Part shown: positions 49,292-61,837 of the stretch, piece after piece
Numbering within the stretch: position 1 is the first letter of the stretch
How the letters are laid out: each line of letters begins with the position of its first letter
Made by a program: the position numbers and the translations under genes
DNA from: Medicago truncatula
Lineage: Eukaryota; Streptophyta; Magnoliopsida; Fabales; Fabaceae
Assembly (NCBI RefSeq): GCF_003473485.1
Contig: NC_053046.1
Span: forward strand, 3,234,001 to 3,298,000
Length of the DNA stretch: 64,000 bases
Direction of reading: 5' to 3'
Notes under the pieces: model-generated
What the model saw: only the letters and a program-made list of their open reading frames with translations
Databases searched by the model: none
Told to the model about the DNA's origin: nothing

Positions 49292-52069
49292 TTAATGAGA
49301 TTCTGATCCATCTCTGATGGACTCAAGGACCTGAACAATCTCAGCCATGCTTGGTCTTCTTAAAGGATCCTCTGAAGTACAAATTAGCCCCAATTTCATA
49401 ACCTGAATCAATTCATTCTCAACAAATCCTTGTAAATTCCTGTCAAAGCAGTTTGAAGCTGAGCCCGTTTCCAACAAACTTCTTACATATTCACACAAAA
49501 CAACAACCTCATGTGCGGTTACACTTTCCACAGGCTTCCTCCCTGTAACTAGCTCCAAAAGAATGACACCGAAACTGTAAACATCACACTTCTCACTCTG
49601 CCTAAAGCTTTGAGCCAACTCTGGTGCAACATATCCAACAGCATTGTGGAACTTGGTGAGACCGAAATTATCCAAAATAGGTAGCAACTTTCCTAATCCA
49701 TAATCAGATAACTTGGCTTCATATTTGTCATCTAAGAGTATGTTAGAGGATTTAAGGTTGAGGTGAAGGATTGGAGGGCGACAGTCATGGTGGAGAGAGG
49801 CTAGGGCTCTTGCAGTTCCAAGTGCAATTTGGAACCTTCTAGACCAATATAATTCCCTATTGCCTCTACTTGTGCTGGTTCCAGGATATCCAAACCCATG
49901 TAGATTATCATAGAGATTTCCATTTGAAACAAACTCTGACAAAATCAACTGCATTGAAGAGGACCAGTAGTAACCTTGAAATACAACTAAATTACAGTGT
50001 TGAAGGTTTCCTAGTCGCCCAATTTCGTTTTCGAATTCCTCTTGATTTCTGATCCTTCCCAAAGTCTCAAGCTTCTTCACTGCGATTGAGATGCCACCTT
50101 CAAAATCGGTTTTGTAGACTGTACCAATTGATCCGCCTCCTATCAATGACTCCTTGTCAAGCAATGCTTTGGTGCCTGCCTCCCAATCTTCATATTTTGA
50201 TGGTAAACTTTTGCTGAAGAGAACCAACTTTCCAATTATAACATTTGATGATTCTGTTGATCCTAGAGGTGTACTCTCAACAATCATAATTTGATCATCG
50301 TCTTTTTTTCTACGTCGGGCCCTAATACTCATGATGGTCACCAAACAAACCCCAGTTAGAATCACAGCTGCAGCAACAATGGCAACAATAGCAGACACAC
50401 TGAGAAGTTTAGTCTTCCCAGGAGGTGAAGATGATGATCTTGTTCCGTTTGCGGAGCAAGTGATGTCTAAAGGGGCACCGCAGAGAAAAGGATTATTGGA
50501 AAATGCAGGTGCACCGAAATGCTGTATTGTTGCAATATCAGGAATGACACCAGAGAGATTGTTGAATGAGAGATCAAAATGTGTCAAGTTATTTAAATCT
50601 CCAAGTGAAGGAGGGATTGAACCAGAAAATGAATTATGTGATAGATCTAGGAATTGGATCCTTGATAGGTTTCCTAGGCTTGAAGGGATGCTTCCCTTGA
50701 GCTGGTTATGATGCATGTCAAGGGCTTCAAGATTTGTCATTTTGTAAACGGACAGAGGAATCTCACCGTCTAAGTTATTACCGGAGACATCCCTGCAGCA
50801 ACACGAAAGAATGAACAGAGATTTGATTCACATTACAAAGGTTCGATCAAGTTAATAAACAACAGTTTGAGAAAGTTACAGCAGAACTCACAGCTCAAGA
50901 AGAAACTTGCAATTTGTTATATCAGCCGGAATTTCACCGATGAGGTTTAGGTTGTTCAAATCCAGCAATTCAAGCAGTTCAATGTTGCCAAACCCCTCAG
51001 GAATCATTCCACCTATCGAGTTATTACCTAATTTGATAACCAATAGTCCTCGCAATTCTTGAATATCAACTGGGATACTCCCTTTCAGCTTATTCAACTC
51101 TAACGACAAGAGCTTTAAGTTCTTGCATCTAGTTATGCTAGGGGGAATAACCCCATCCAAATTATTCCCTGAAGCATCAAAGACCACTAATCTCTCACTA
51201 CATGCAGTGATATCAGGAATTTGTCCTTCAAACCCATTATAGGATATATTGAAATATGTAAGATTTTGCAGTCCTAGGATGCTGAATGGAGCGAAATCAG
51301 TAAATCTATTACTACCAAAATCCAAATGCATTAGACTATGGCATCCAGAAATGTGCTCTTCCACACTACCTGATAAGGCATTGCTTCTAAGTGATACATA
51401 AGATAACATAGGAATGTCACATAGTCTAGAAGGGACAACACCGCTAAGATTATTGAAAGAAAAATCAAAACCTTCAAGGTTAGAGCAATTCACCAAAGAC
51501 ACAGGAATTGAACCTACAAGATTGTTATGAGAAAGAGAAACAAACTTAGTTTTATAGCAGTACCTAAACAAAGCTGAAGGTATCTCCCCATTGAAGCCAT
51601 TCTTTGATAAATCTAGAAAACGAATATTAGGCAAATCACCCATGAAATCTGGGATCGAACCGGATAACGCATTGGAGCTGAAATTAATCTTCCACAATGA
51701 GTGAAGATCAGCATAATCATCTGGAATATTACCCGAAAATCGATTCCCAAACAATGTCAATATCCTCAACCTCTTCAACCCTGAGAGTGCTGGTGACAAC
51801 ACACCCACCAAGCTAGTGTTCCAAAGCACAATTCTTTCTACAAAACCTTCTATGTTACAGAAGACACCTGTGTAACCTTGACATGGGTCTCCACCAGAAA
51901 CCCATGAACTCAAAGTGCTATATGGATCCTCTGTGATGTTACCCTTGAACTGAAGTAAAATCTCTTTCTCAGTAGCTGGTGAAACCGTTGCAATAGACCA
52001 AAACAAACAGAGAATGAAGCAGAATAGAGCATGAAAAAGATGAATTTGACAGTGTGTTCTCATGCTCAT
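49292..52069 (-). CDS. LRR receptor-like pseudokinase, At1g12460/At1g62950 type
   Basis: Exons 50892-52069 and 49292-50792 give 892 aa. The start is the ATG at 52069; the frame extends upstream only by non-ATG codons. Order: signal peptide (about 1-34), LRRNT with GGDPCQGYTGVFC, roughly 18 leucine-rich repeats, a juxtamembrane stretch with CGAPLDITC, one membrane helix (about 522-548), and a cytoplasmic kinase-like domain (about 600-885). The P-loop IGGGSIGTVYK (from 610) and Lys632 (IAVKK) are kept. The HRD motif is HLN (catalytic Asp replaced by Asn738), and DFG is DYG (756-758). The same HLN and DYG occur in Arabidopsis relatives as I recall them, so this is probably an ancestral pseudokinase acting as a scaffold or co-receptor. 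The ligand is unknown. A minus-strand AATAAA signal lies near 49110. Confidence 0.93.
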
Positions 52070-53965
52070 AACAATGTGATTTGTGATCACAGTTTAGACA
52101 TTATTGATTGTGTTGTTTTTTCAGTTACAACGTTTGAGGTTTTGTAAAATGTCGGTCCAATGAGAAGCAAAACATCACTATTGTTGTCACCAACATGTAG
52201 CATTCTCATTAAGAGGACTGAATTGAAATTGAAGAAGAGAGAGAAAAAAATGACAGCTTGAACAAAGTGAAGTTCTTTAAACCAAACTACTACTACCCAT
52301 TCAATCTACTTGTTCTCTTTCTAGGTTTTTTTCTACCTCAATCAATCATCTAGAACAAAGATTCTAGAATGTTTTGTGTTAAAAAAATGATTTGGCTTTT
52401 GTGGGGTTGAAAAGGGTAGCATAAAAATGGAAGCTTTAAGTTGTCTTAGATGAAGAGAGAGAAAGAATGGAAGACAAGGAGGAATGGGGGGAAGTAAATG
52501 TAAAAACGTACATCTTGTACAAATGGTAGATAAGGGAAAAAAAATATATTAATATTATAGAAAAAAATATGATTATTTGCTTTTATATATATAAAATTGG
52601 ATTGTGTATTTGATTCTTTAACCATTTGATTTGATTTTTGATTGATGCATATGAGAAAATATAAAATCAGATAGAGTATTTGATTCTTTAATCATTTAAT
52701 TTGATTTTTGATTGACGCATATGAGAAATATTTGTTTAAAATAATAATTTTTTTTAATGAATTTCAATTACTTTAATGAGATTGTTCTCTACGGTCGTAA
52801 ATTGAAAATACTTTAGTTAGCATTTACAATAATAATAAATGAAATTGAAACAGTTAAGATGGTGGAAATGGTGGCTGTAGCTTTGCTGGAAAGGAAGCAG
52901 GTGAGATAGTCAGAGGCAATTAAATAAAGAGTAAATTTTCTTATAATAGGTTTTGTGATGAAAAAAACATGTATAAATTAAATTCAGAGAGATTGCCAAC
53001 AACTGGAGGTTTGAACCACGTGCATTAGAGAGTTTTTTTATTTCCCCTCTATTTATTTATTTAAAATAAAAATGATACCCTTTTAACTATGTATGTAAAC
53101 CAAATTTGTGATGTGATTGTGAAAAGAGAGAGTTACTTCATGGTCCTCTGTTGTGTAGGTCCAGTTTGTGTTGCCCAGCATTTAATCTTCCCCACCAAGC
53201 AAGTCACCACCACCATCACTGTCTTCACAATAAGTATGCCAGAGAAGATAGGTAATGAGTTAGGAATATTGGGAAGACCAAATTAAATTGAACAAGAAAT
53301 AAGTGGAAATGAATGAGTCCAAGTACTTTGTGTTTGTTTGTCTGTAGTACAGTTTTCTGGTGGAGATTAGTTTGCTTCTGTTCAATCTATCCGTTTCGTT
53401 TACGACACTTTTACTTGGAATACCTCTTAATTAACTTTAGTTAGTTAATCATACTTGACCACAAAAAAAAAAAAAACATTGCAACGAAACATCGAAAGAA
53501 AGAGTAGATAAATAAATATCATTAAATTAATCAAGTATATGGGATAGAAAACTGATTCTTGCCATGTTGCAATTGCTTGTTGTGTTGGGGATTTTTGGCT
53601 ATCCGATTTATTTTAAACATTTTTCCTTTTGGTTATTCAATTGTCATAAAAGTCGTTCTCTTTAACGTTACTTCCTTTTGCTCAAATTTGTTCTTTTGCA
53701 TTTGACTAGTAAAGTGACACAGAATCTCTTCACTTCTATTCCGAGCTTTTTCTTACCTGTAAAGGATTTTTCTCCCTTCCGTTCTTAATCAAAGGTTAAA
53801 AATAATAAATCTTCCACATGCAGATTGACACTGTCAGGTTGGTTCAATTAGTAAAAAATTGATTCAACGATAAGATTATATAGATTCAACTTTCGCTACC
53901 AACATAAAAACTTCTTTGATGTTCCTAACGTCATTCTATTAGTAATAATTTTTTTTACATGACTA

Positions 53966-54050
53966 TTTTTTTTTTATAGTATCCGGGATTTGAATCCTGA
54001 ATTCTACGTATATTATGCATTGTCCTTATTAAATGAACTAATATTTACAA
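53966..54050 (-). mobile_element. Au-like SINE fragment
   Basis: The minus strand reads a B-box ggattcaaatcccgg and aggacaatgcataatatacg, as in the other Au copies. A second weak tRNA-like piece (ggttggttcaattagt) lies at about 53838-53920. Confidence 0.5.
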
Positions 54051-54420
54051 AACTATTAGTAATAGTTAATAATTCAGTAATACTACGGGTCCTAATATTT
54101 ATTCAGTCCTAATAAAAGTCATGGTTAGTAGATTTCATTGGTGGTCCACGGGTCCCGCATAAGCTGAATGAAAATGATGCTTCTGTCTCTAGTTTAAAAT
54201 CATAGTTCTATGTTTCAACATTATCTAAATTAAGTACTTACTACATTGTAAAAGGAAGAAACTAATCTAATTACTGCATCATTTTCATTCATGGTTTGGT
54301 TGATACCTCTTTGGGTTGGGTCTGGATCAGCTTCCTGAACACCTTCCCTCCCACGCAACACATTAGAGCACTAACCTATGCATGTCCCCAAAATTAAACA
54401 AATATGAGGGGCAACTGACA

Positions 54421-54968
54421 TTTTTTTTTTTAACAAAAACAAAATGATAATCATTCATTCAAATCGAGAGATTACATCATTCAACACCGCTAAAAACGTA
54501 AAGGATGAATCTGCGAACAAACTCATAACATCCAAGTTAATAGCATATAACGACATAATGCTTACAAAAATATATGATAAAATTAAAGTGATCGGAATAT
54601 CCATGGTCTCCTGATCTGCAACGTTGACGTCCAAATCTTTGATTAAATAATGGATCTTTCAATATGAATCAAATGAACACCGCACGAAGACGGAAAATCA
54701 AACAACGCTGCACAAGACGACGAATAACAAACCACCACACTTAGATGATGAAATCACAAAGAAAAAACAAAAAAATTAGACCTATGTGAAAATCACTTAT
54801 TTAGATTGAAACAGAGAGAAAAGATGAAGAGGAGTGATTTCATGTCAAGAATTGACCTAAAATCACCCTCAATGAAGAAACTATAAGAAAAAATTTAGAG
54901 AGAGAAAATTAGGGCCGACGATCTAGTATGAAAGATAATTTGATTTGGTCAAAGAGAAAATATTAACG
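54421..54968 (-). mobile_element. 3' fragment of a LINE-type retroposon with 18-bp target duplication
   Basis: It starts with an 11-T run (poly-A on the minus strand) followed by the taacaaaaacaaaatgataa type tail. It is flanked by tatgaggggcaactgaca (54403-54420) and tatgagggccaactgaca (54969-54986), one mismatch. It has no coding frame of note. Confidence 0.8.
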
Positions 54969-55379
54969 TATGAGGGCCAACTGACATGAATAGTTCATTA
55001 CTATCATTTATGGTATCCTATTCAATTTGTAATGGTATTGAAATCCAATCTGGAGCTCTGTGAATGATCAATATATACTCTTCCATCACATAGAGACAAT
55101 TGTTTAAGACATTGAATTTAAGCAGATGTTCTAACATTTGGACAAACGGTGAATACATGGAACAAATGTTAAAAACAAACACAAAACGCTATGCTGAGCT
55201 GTGAGACAAAGAATCTAATATGATGGAGGACCACAGAATGTGCTATCTCCAAAACAATATTGCAAGGTGAATTACATATCTTGTACTATATGGAAGATGT
55301 TATTCCTACTCCATACATTTTCAACTCATGGAGAAGTAATGTTTCTTTCTTTGTAAAAAAAAAAAAAACCATTAATCAA

Positions 55380-55530
55380 GTGATTTTGTTCAAATGGTTA
55401 ATGAGCTCTCTAGAATTAATCGTTCAGGAAAAACTAAGTTCGATTCCTAGTAGAAATAATTATTGGTCAGACTTTATTTACCTTCTAACCGAACCGGATT
55501 GCTAGGGCCTCTTCCCCTAAAAACCGGAGG
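55380..55530 (+). mobile_element. Probable tRNA-derived SINE
   Basis: Carries gttcaaatggttaatgagct, a B-box-like agttcgattcct and a 3' end accggagggtta preceding a T run. Family assignment is uncertain. Confidence 0.4.
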
Positions 55531-56076
55531 GTTAACACAATTTTTTTTTTTTTTTTGACAAACAGTGTGGTTTCATGTTTTTTACATCATATAACAGCAA
55601 TTTCACAAGCAATGTGGTTAGATAGATTGTTCAAAAGAAACCATTTTCTTTGAAGGGAGTTTTACATTCTGTTTTAAGCATGATGAAAAGTGAAAACCAT
55701 AAGCTTTTATTCTTTATATGTTGCTATTTTATTAAATGTGGGCAGCTATTCATGGCTAGGATGGGGTGACTCATTTTTCGCAACATGAGACAATCATAAA
55801 GGTAAAATGGAAGAAACAAATTATTTTAGACTCATATATACATGGTTCTGATCCTCCACGCAATCACCGTTGAAATGAAAATTTAATTCATATAAAAGTC
55901 AGTGATATGGAAGGACCAAAAAAGAAGAGTGTCATTGTAGACAACAAAAGGAAGAAGAAAAATTTGTTGTGTAATCTTGTTCAGTAACCCTTTCCACACC
56001 TCTTATGTTACTCAAGTAGTAAGATCTCATCCAATTTTGCAGTATGCATCAATCAATATACTATGAGCCATACTGA

Positions 56077-57655
56077 TTATATCAATGACTGCAGTTCTTC
56101 CTCTTGTCGCAACTCGTTGAGCCGCCTCTTAGCATAGATTGTGAAAAATATTGTTGTAGCTACAGCTATGCAGAAGCCAACAACATTGAAGGCAATTTGT
56201 GGAGCAGATAATCCATGTGTTTTGTGTGAGACATTAGCCAATGCCCGTATCAGAATTCCGCTGTAGAGTTAGACAGTTATAGCTAGTAATGTATTTATAA
56301 AAACTATTGAAACAAACCAACATTGAAAATGGCTTACAACATAAGCATATGAGTTTAAAAACATTGTAAAACAAGATAGGGAAAGAGAGATCCTACGTGT
56401 AAATCGAAGCAATTACTTCTGGTAACATTCCTGCCAAAGATCCACACAAGTAAGGACCATATTGAACATTTGTTGCAGTAGCACAATAGTTATAGATCAT
56501 GTAAGGGAATGGAGAAACCCTGATTAAAGCAACTGCTCTAAACTGGTGAAACCAATTTCCTCCACCAGCTGATCTTAAAACAGAAGCTTCTTTTGGATAT
56601 TGGTCTAACCATTCCTATAAACAATCACAATTTATTTTTCCTGATTAGAACAAATTATATATATAAACATGTAAAAAAAAAAAAAATACCAACTTAGATT
56701 AAAGATAAGACATATACTTCAATTTTATGATGGAACATTTTGCTAGTGAAAAAAGGAAGTGATACTCCCACAGATGCTGCAGACATTACTAGGAAGAAAC
56801 CAAAAAAATAACCAAATGTCATTCCAGCAACCCACATTGATGGTGAGGATGGTAAAAATATGGTAGGAAATAGTGCTATAGAAGCAAACACATAAATAGC
56901 TAACTCCGATGTGGTGAATGTGTCTCTCTGCCAAATTATTACTGGAATAAACACCTGAAAAATAAAAGCTATGTTAATTATCATTGAGATAGGTAATTAT
57001 GCATTGTATTTTATGAAAATTGAAAGAAAAAAATTGTTACAATGAAATAGTAAATATTGACATTGCATTGATGATTATGATCATGAACATCAGCACAGCA
57101 CAGCACAGCAAATTTTTCAAAGGGATGGTAAGGGAATACAATAGATAAACCTACATTATTATATATTGGTTTGGATTTTTTAGAAAATGCATAGAAAGAG
57201 ATAATGAAGAAGAAATTTGGAGAATTCAAAACATTACATGCAGATGCAAATGTGTAGATGGTATTTTTTATACGCAAGCAAAATCATGGCATTTCAATAT
57301 TCTATATACAAGAGGAAAAATATACCTTTTGAATGAAAAATGGTCCAACCCAATTGATAACAACAAAACCCAAAATGCTAAGGCATATGATAGACACCCC
57401 CAATTTAACCCAATACAGCAAAGGTGACGGCGGTGAAGGTGAAGGAGAAGGGAGGGTGGCCTCCGGTTCAGAATCATGGAGGGGCATCCTCAAATTTATG
57501 TCGTCGTCGTCGTCGTCGCCACTGTCGTCGTTGACGTTGTAATTATTATGGGTTATTGGGTGTATTTCTCTTATGTGACCGTGGTCGATGACATTGTTAT
57601 CTTCCTCCACAGACGTCATAAAAAGTCTCCAAAAAGATTGCATGGTATGGTACAT
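56077..57655 (-). CDS. TVP38/TMEM64-family (SNARE-associated Golgi domain) membrane protein
   Basis: Four exons, 57326-57655, 56718-56954, 56397-56614 and 56077-56260, splice in frame to 322 aa. The N-terminal cytosolic part is acidic (NDDSGDDDDDDINLRMP) and proline-rich. A membrane segment (LGVSIICLSILGFVVINWVG) follows at about 85-105. The conserved VTT/DedA-like region includes LFPTIFLPSSPSMWVAGMTF and GYFFGFFLVMSAASVGVSLP, then FRAVALIRVSPFPYMIYNYC and GSLAGMLPEVIASIYTG. The last helix (QIAFNVVGFCIAVATTIFF) precedes a basic tail. Family members are ER/Golgi membrane proteins; some relatives act as lipid scramblases. That role here is inference. Confidence 0.92.
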
Positions 57656-57873
57656 TGAAGGTTAAATAGAAATTGTTGATGACAGTTGGTGAGACCAAAA
57701 AAATAACAACCGCTAAGACCCGCCAAAGGAAAAAATGATTTTAATTCATAGAGATAGAGATGGAGATGCCAATAATACTAAAAACTACGAATAGTATCAA
57801 ATTTGTTGACTAATATTTTAATAATTAATTTAAAAGTTATCTCATTTTTTAGATTAGATCAAAATATTTGTTA

Positions 57874-60800
57874 CACTAGTACAAAAATCACTTTTTAACT
57901 CAGGGATATTAAATAGGATGCTATCAACATGATTTAAAAGCTCAAACCGGTGATAAGGCTTTAACAAATAAATTTTTTAAATTGGTCCACCTGACTTAAA
58001 AAAGGTTTTTAATAAATTAAAAGCTGTTACTAAACTCTACGGTATCTTCCATCTCATAACGCGAAGATCCCTTCTCTTCATTGTTGGTAAACCTTCACTG
58101 TCGTCGCAGCTACGCTGAGCCTTGCCGCGACCACCACCTACAACCTCCTTGCTTCAACCTTCTCTGGTTTTTCTATTCTCATCTCCACGCAATTTGTAGA
58201 TGTCAGATCTAGGGTTTGCGATTCGAACGTAGAAGAATCGTTATCTCGCAGATCTACACAAAGTTTTCAACATTAGTGAGTAAATTTTCTCTTCCTCTTC
58301 TTATTTGATTTCATGAATTTGATTAGGATTTCCTTCTAGTGATTCTAGCGTTCTGTAACCTCTGTTGTGGATTTTGAGATTTGGCAACATGCAATTCATG
58401 GCTTCAGAAAGAGAATATCAATAAGTTCATATTATAGACTCTGGTTTACATTCATTTATTTGGTTTGTTGCTGGTTGAACACAAATTGTTTGATAAATTT
58501 TGATTTATTGCTCGTTGAACACAAACTGTTTGATAAATGTTCTTGTAAGTGATTATTTGTTGATAAATCTATTTAGTGTTATTTTATATGAATTGGGTAA
58601 GGGTATGACTTCAAGATGGCATTTACCTCATGAGTTTGTCGCAAAGTTACAATGTGTTTGTCATGTTTGGTAAATTTGAGAAACTTTTCATTCATGTTGA
58701 TTTTCTTGATTTTTCCTCACGGAAGTTGCTGGTATAATGCTCAATCTATGAATTATCCTTTCTTATATGCACTAGAGATTTTTAGTAATGGTTCTGTTTT
58801 TATCTATGATTGTTTCATTTCATATCTTGTAGGCATTTCTTGTTATGTTTTTATGGAATAGTTGGCAAAAGTCATTTATAGAAAGAAACAAAAGTCACGA
58901 GTCCATGACTCATAGTATAAGTGAATCCACTTACAGGCACATTGTTCATTCTTTAAAGTCATTATACTTTTTTGTCTTCATCGCCATGATACTGAATTAG
59001 CTTATACCTTAATGTAAGAACCGCTGAAAACCCTTGTATGCTAAATGAGTGTTTTGGGAGTTGATAGATTGCTTTCATATGTAAATTTGGTTGACAGTAT
59101 TGTGAGGTAAGAACTAGTTTTCTGCTGTTAGGCTGAGTCTGTTTATGTTCTGTGGTTTTGCGGTGGCTGTCCTGTTTCAGCCCTGGTACTTTTCACATGC
59201 TTTTATGCTGCTGCTATGGGGATTCGTATCACTGATTTTTTACTTCAGCTGCAGTTTTCTTTGGAGCTTGGTGTGAGCTTCCAGTGACTGCGATTCATTT
59301 GTTTTGTTTCAAGCTGGGTATGGAGTTTTTGATTGTGTCCTTTCTCTTGTTTCGTTGCTCCCTGTTGTTGTTTTGCTAATTAGTTTTGGCATGGATTATA
59401 AATGGCATATGGCATATTACTTCAAAAAGGTAAGATATTCTAACTCAATTCTTTTATCTGCATATTTTATCACTCTTGGTTACAAATTAACTTGTTTTCT
59501 CTCTTCCACTTTCCTTGAAACATCCATCTTTAATGCCACAATCTAGCACCGTCTATGACTGGCCAAACTCATTTAAATTACCTTCAGGGTGAGTTTCCTC
59601 TCAATTTCATTGCATTTTATTGCTTCCAAATTTTTATTCCCAAACCATAACTCCTTTTGAACACAAATTTTGATGTTTCAGATACTCTACTTTTCTGGTT
59701 CTTACATGAACAAGTTTCAACCTTTGAATGATCCATAAGTAAACAAAACGCTGCAATTCCTTGGAGGGGCAGACCTTAGTCTCTCTTATGATAGGAAAAG
59801 TTGTGTACTGCCAATACTTTACGGGCATTTTTAATCTCATACCAGAATGAGGCTATGGTTCATTTTGACCCGAAAATTGTACATGCACCTCCAACAACCT
59901 GTTAAAGGTATTTTGTTTATCTTCTGTTTCAATGAGTTACTCAATTAGCATTACTTATTGCATGTATTTAATAATTATTGTTACTGCATTGCTAATAATG
60001 GAGACTATAATGAAAATTTAAGTATTTGCTAGGTGTTAATTTTACTTCAATGTGATATGACTTTTTTTAGCAGTAGTGGCTGACTAGTGTGTGAGAATGG
60101 CGACAAATGATTTGAATTTATAAATTAGAAGCATCAATTGTTCTACTTATGCTTATACCATGTTTCTTAAATGTGTGCAGGGCATCGATACATATACTCC
60201 TCTCCTAGTCTCAATAAACATGAAAGGTATTCAAATTTATGTATTTTTTATATTGTAAAAGCATATCATTGTTGATCTTGTCCCTATCATTGGATTTCAT
60301 TTGAAGTTTGAGCCTAATATGCAGTATCATCTATATCTTAAAATATGTTTTGTTGATTACTTATGTTCATGTTAGATTGCTTTCTCTTCATAACAATTAA
60401 CATGCTCATTTTTTTTGGTAGATTACGTGCTCATTTATTTAATCTAGATCATATGAAAGGGGTGATGTTAAATGCCAACATGTTTAGTAGTCATGCCCCA
60501 TTCTTTCATATACCGCTGAATTTATAAAATGAAAATATAAGTAGAGTCTAAAACATATTTTCTTAACTGTACAGGTTCAAGTAATGTTTACTGCAGTTGA
60601 TTCAGTTCATGCTTTGGGCCATAGTGAGGTTATTGGCAAGGAGGAAAAATAGAAAGCCGTTGATAAGACTTTGCAAATTCTAGGTTCTAAAGCTAGTGAA
60701 TTGCTTTCTTCTAGTAAGCTTGTCCATGTCATGTTAATAGCTTACATGACGAGACATTGCGGTCCAGAATTATTTTGTAATTTGACATGTACTAGTAAGC

Positions 60801-61200
60801 ACACATTAAGTTTTAGTTAATTAATATTGTTGTTTTTTACCTTCATTGATCATATAATATTTCATATTAGTGGTTATGTTCATGAATTTTTTTATTATTA
60901 TATTATATTCAGTACCATAGTGTATAAAAAAAATTGAAATATAGAGATTTTAAATGGGGTGAACCGATTTAAATTCAAAGATTTTTTACCCTTGTTAACC
61001 TTTTTTAAATGGTATCAACCGATTTAAATTAAAGGATTTTAAATGGGGTGAACCGATTTAAATGAAACGATTTTAAATCGGGTAAAGGGTGGAGACTTAA
61101 AATCATAGACAGTTTTTTAAATCGGCCACCTATAAGTCGGATCATGAACGATTTAAAAAGTCATTTTCACCTGATTTAAAAAGTGTTTTCTGCACTAGTG
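57874..61200. mobile_element. CACTA-type transposon, apparently non-autonomous
   Basis: Ends are cactagtacaaaaatcactt and, inverted, cactagtgcagaaaacactt. The 3-bp target duplication tta is present at 57871-57873 and 61201-61203. Subterminal gatttaaa and aaccgattt motifs are repeated near the right end (60950-61190), as expected for CACTA. Over 3327 bp no transposase frame is visible. The interior contains gene-like sequence, including a CT-rich leader-like stretch (58070-58280) and a short frame near 60575-60700 (VMFTAVDSVHALGHSEVIG), possibly captured host DNA. Confidence 0.88.
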
Positions 61201-61240
61201 TTATTTGAGTGTGACATTTAGAATTCAATCCAAAAGATCT

Positions 61241-61823
61241 TTTTTTTTTTTTTAACAAACAAAAATGGTGTATATATAAACAACTGCAATTATCCCCACA
61301 CAAGGCGTGCTAAAAAGGTAACCACTCAAGATTATTTACAGGGACAAGGTGCTAGTCATAGCAAAGCACCACCGAAAAATACAAACAGACAAAAATTACA
61401 GGTGGACGCCCATTCAATAGAGTGGTTGCTTCCACCGGTCATGATAGCTATACATAAAAGTTGTATGTTTTAACTTTAACCATAAAAAAGATGTCAGTTT
61501 AACCTTTTCGATTAGGGTAGAATGTGTCGAAGCCATGTTATTGAACACACGGTCATTCATTTCCTTCCAAAGAACTCATACAGAGGTAAACCAAATAATC
61601 CTAAAAAACATATGTGTAGATCTATGCAAACCAGACATTTTAATAAATTGTGTGAAATGTTTAAAGATGCCGCCATGTGAAATTGAAGAAATACCCAACC
61701 AAAGCCAAACCTGAGATCAAAGTGATCCGAAGACGTCCCATCCAAAAATAAATGATTTGTCGTCTCTTGACTCCCACATCCAGACACACAAGCCGCGTCT
61801 TCATCAGAAAGGATCCTCCGTCG
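61241..61823 (-). mobile_element. L1-type LINE 3' fragment with zf-RVT region
   Basis: The insertion starts with a poly-T run (poly-A on the minus strand) and is flanked by aatccaaaagatct (61227-61240) and aacccaaaagatct (61824-61837), one mismatch. The minus strand reads VSGCGSQETTNHLFLDG, the zinc-binding segment after the reverse transcriptase of plant L1 elements, in broken frames. It is 5'-truncated, lacking endonuclease and reverse transcriptase. Confidence 0.87.
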
Positions 61824-61837
61824 AACCCAAAAGATCT

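Larger units (their letters stand above)
52070..56076. other. Intergenic spacer upstream of the LRR gene
   Basis: No supported gene. The first ~450 bp should hold the LRR gene's promoter and leader. A tandem repeat of about 70 bp occurs at 52591-52729 (gtatttgattctttaa and tgatttttgattga in both copies). SINE-like pieces and one LINE-type insertion are listed separately. Confidence 0.5.

Noticed and set aside
57333-57658. Plus-strand frames opposite exon 1 of the TVP38-like gene
   Set aside because: They are the antisense of the acidic repeat region; the minus-strand gene explains the sequence.
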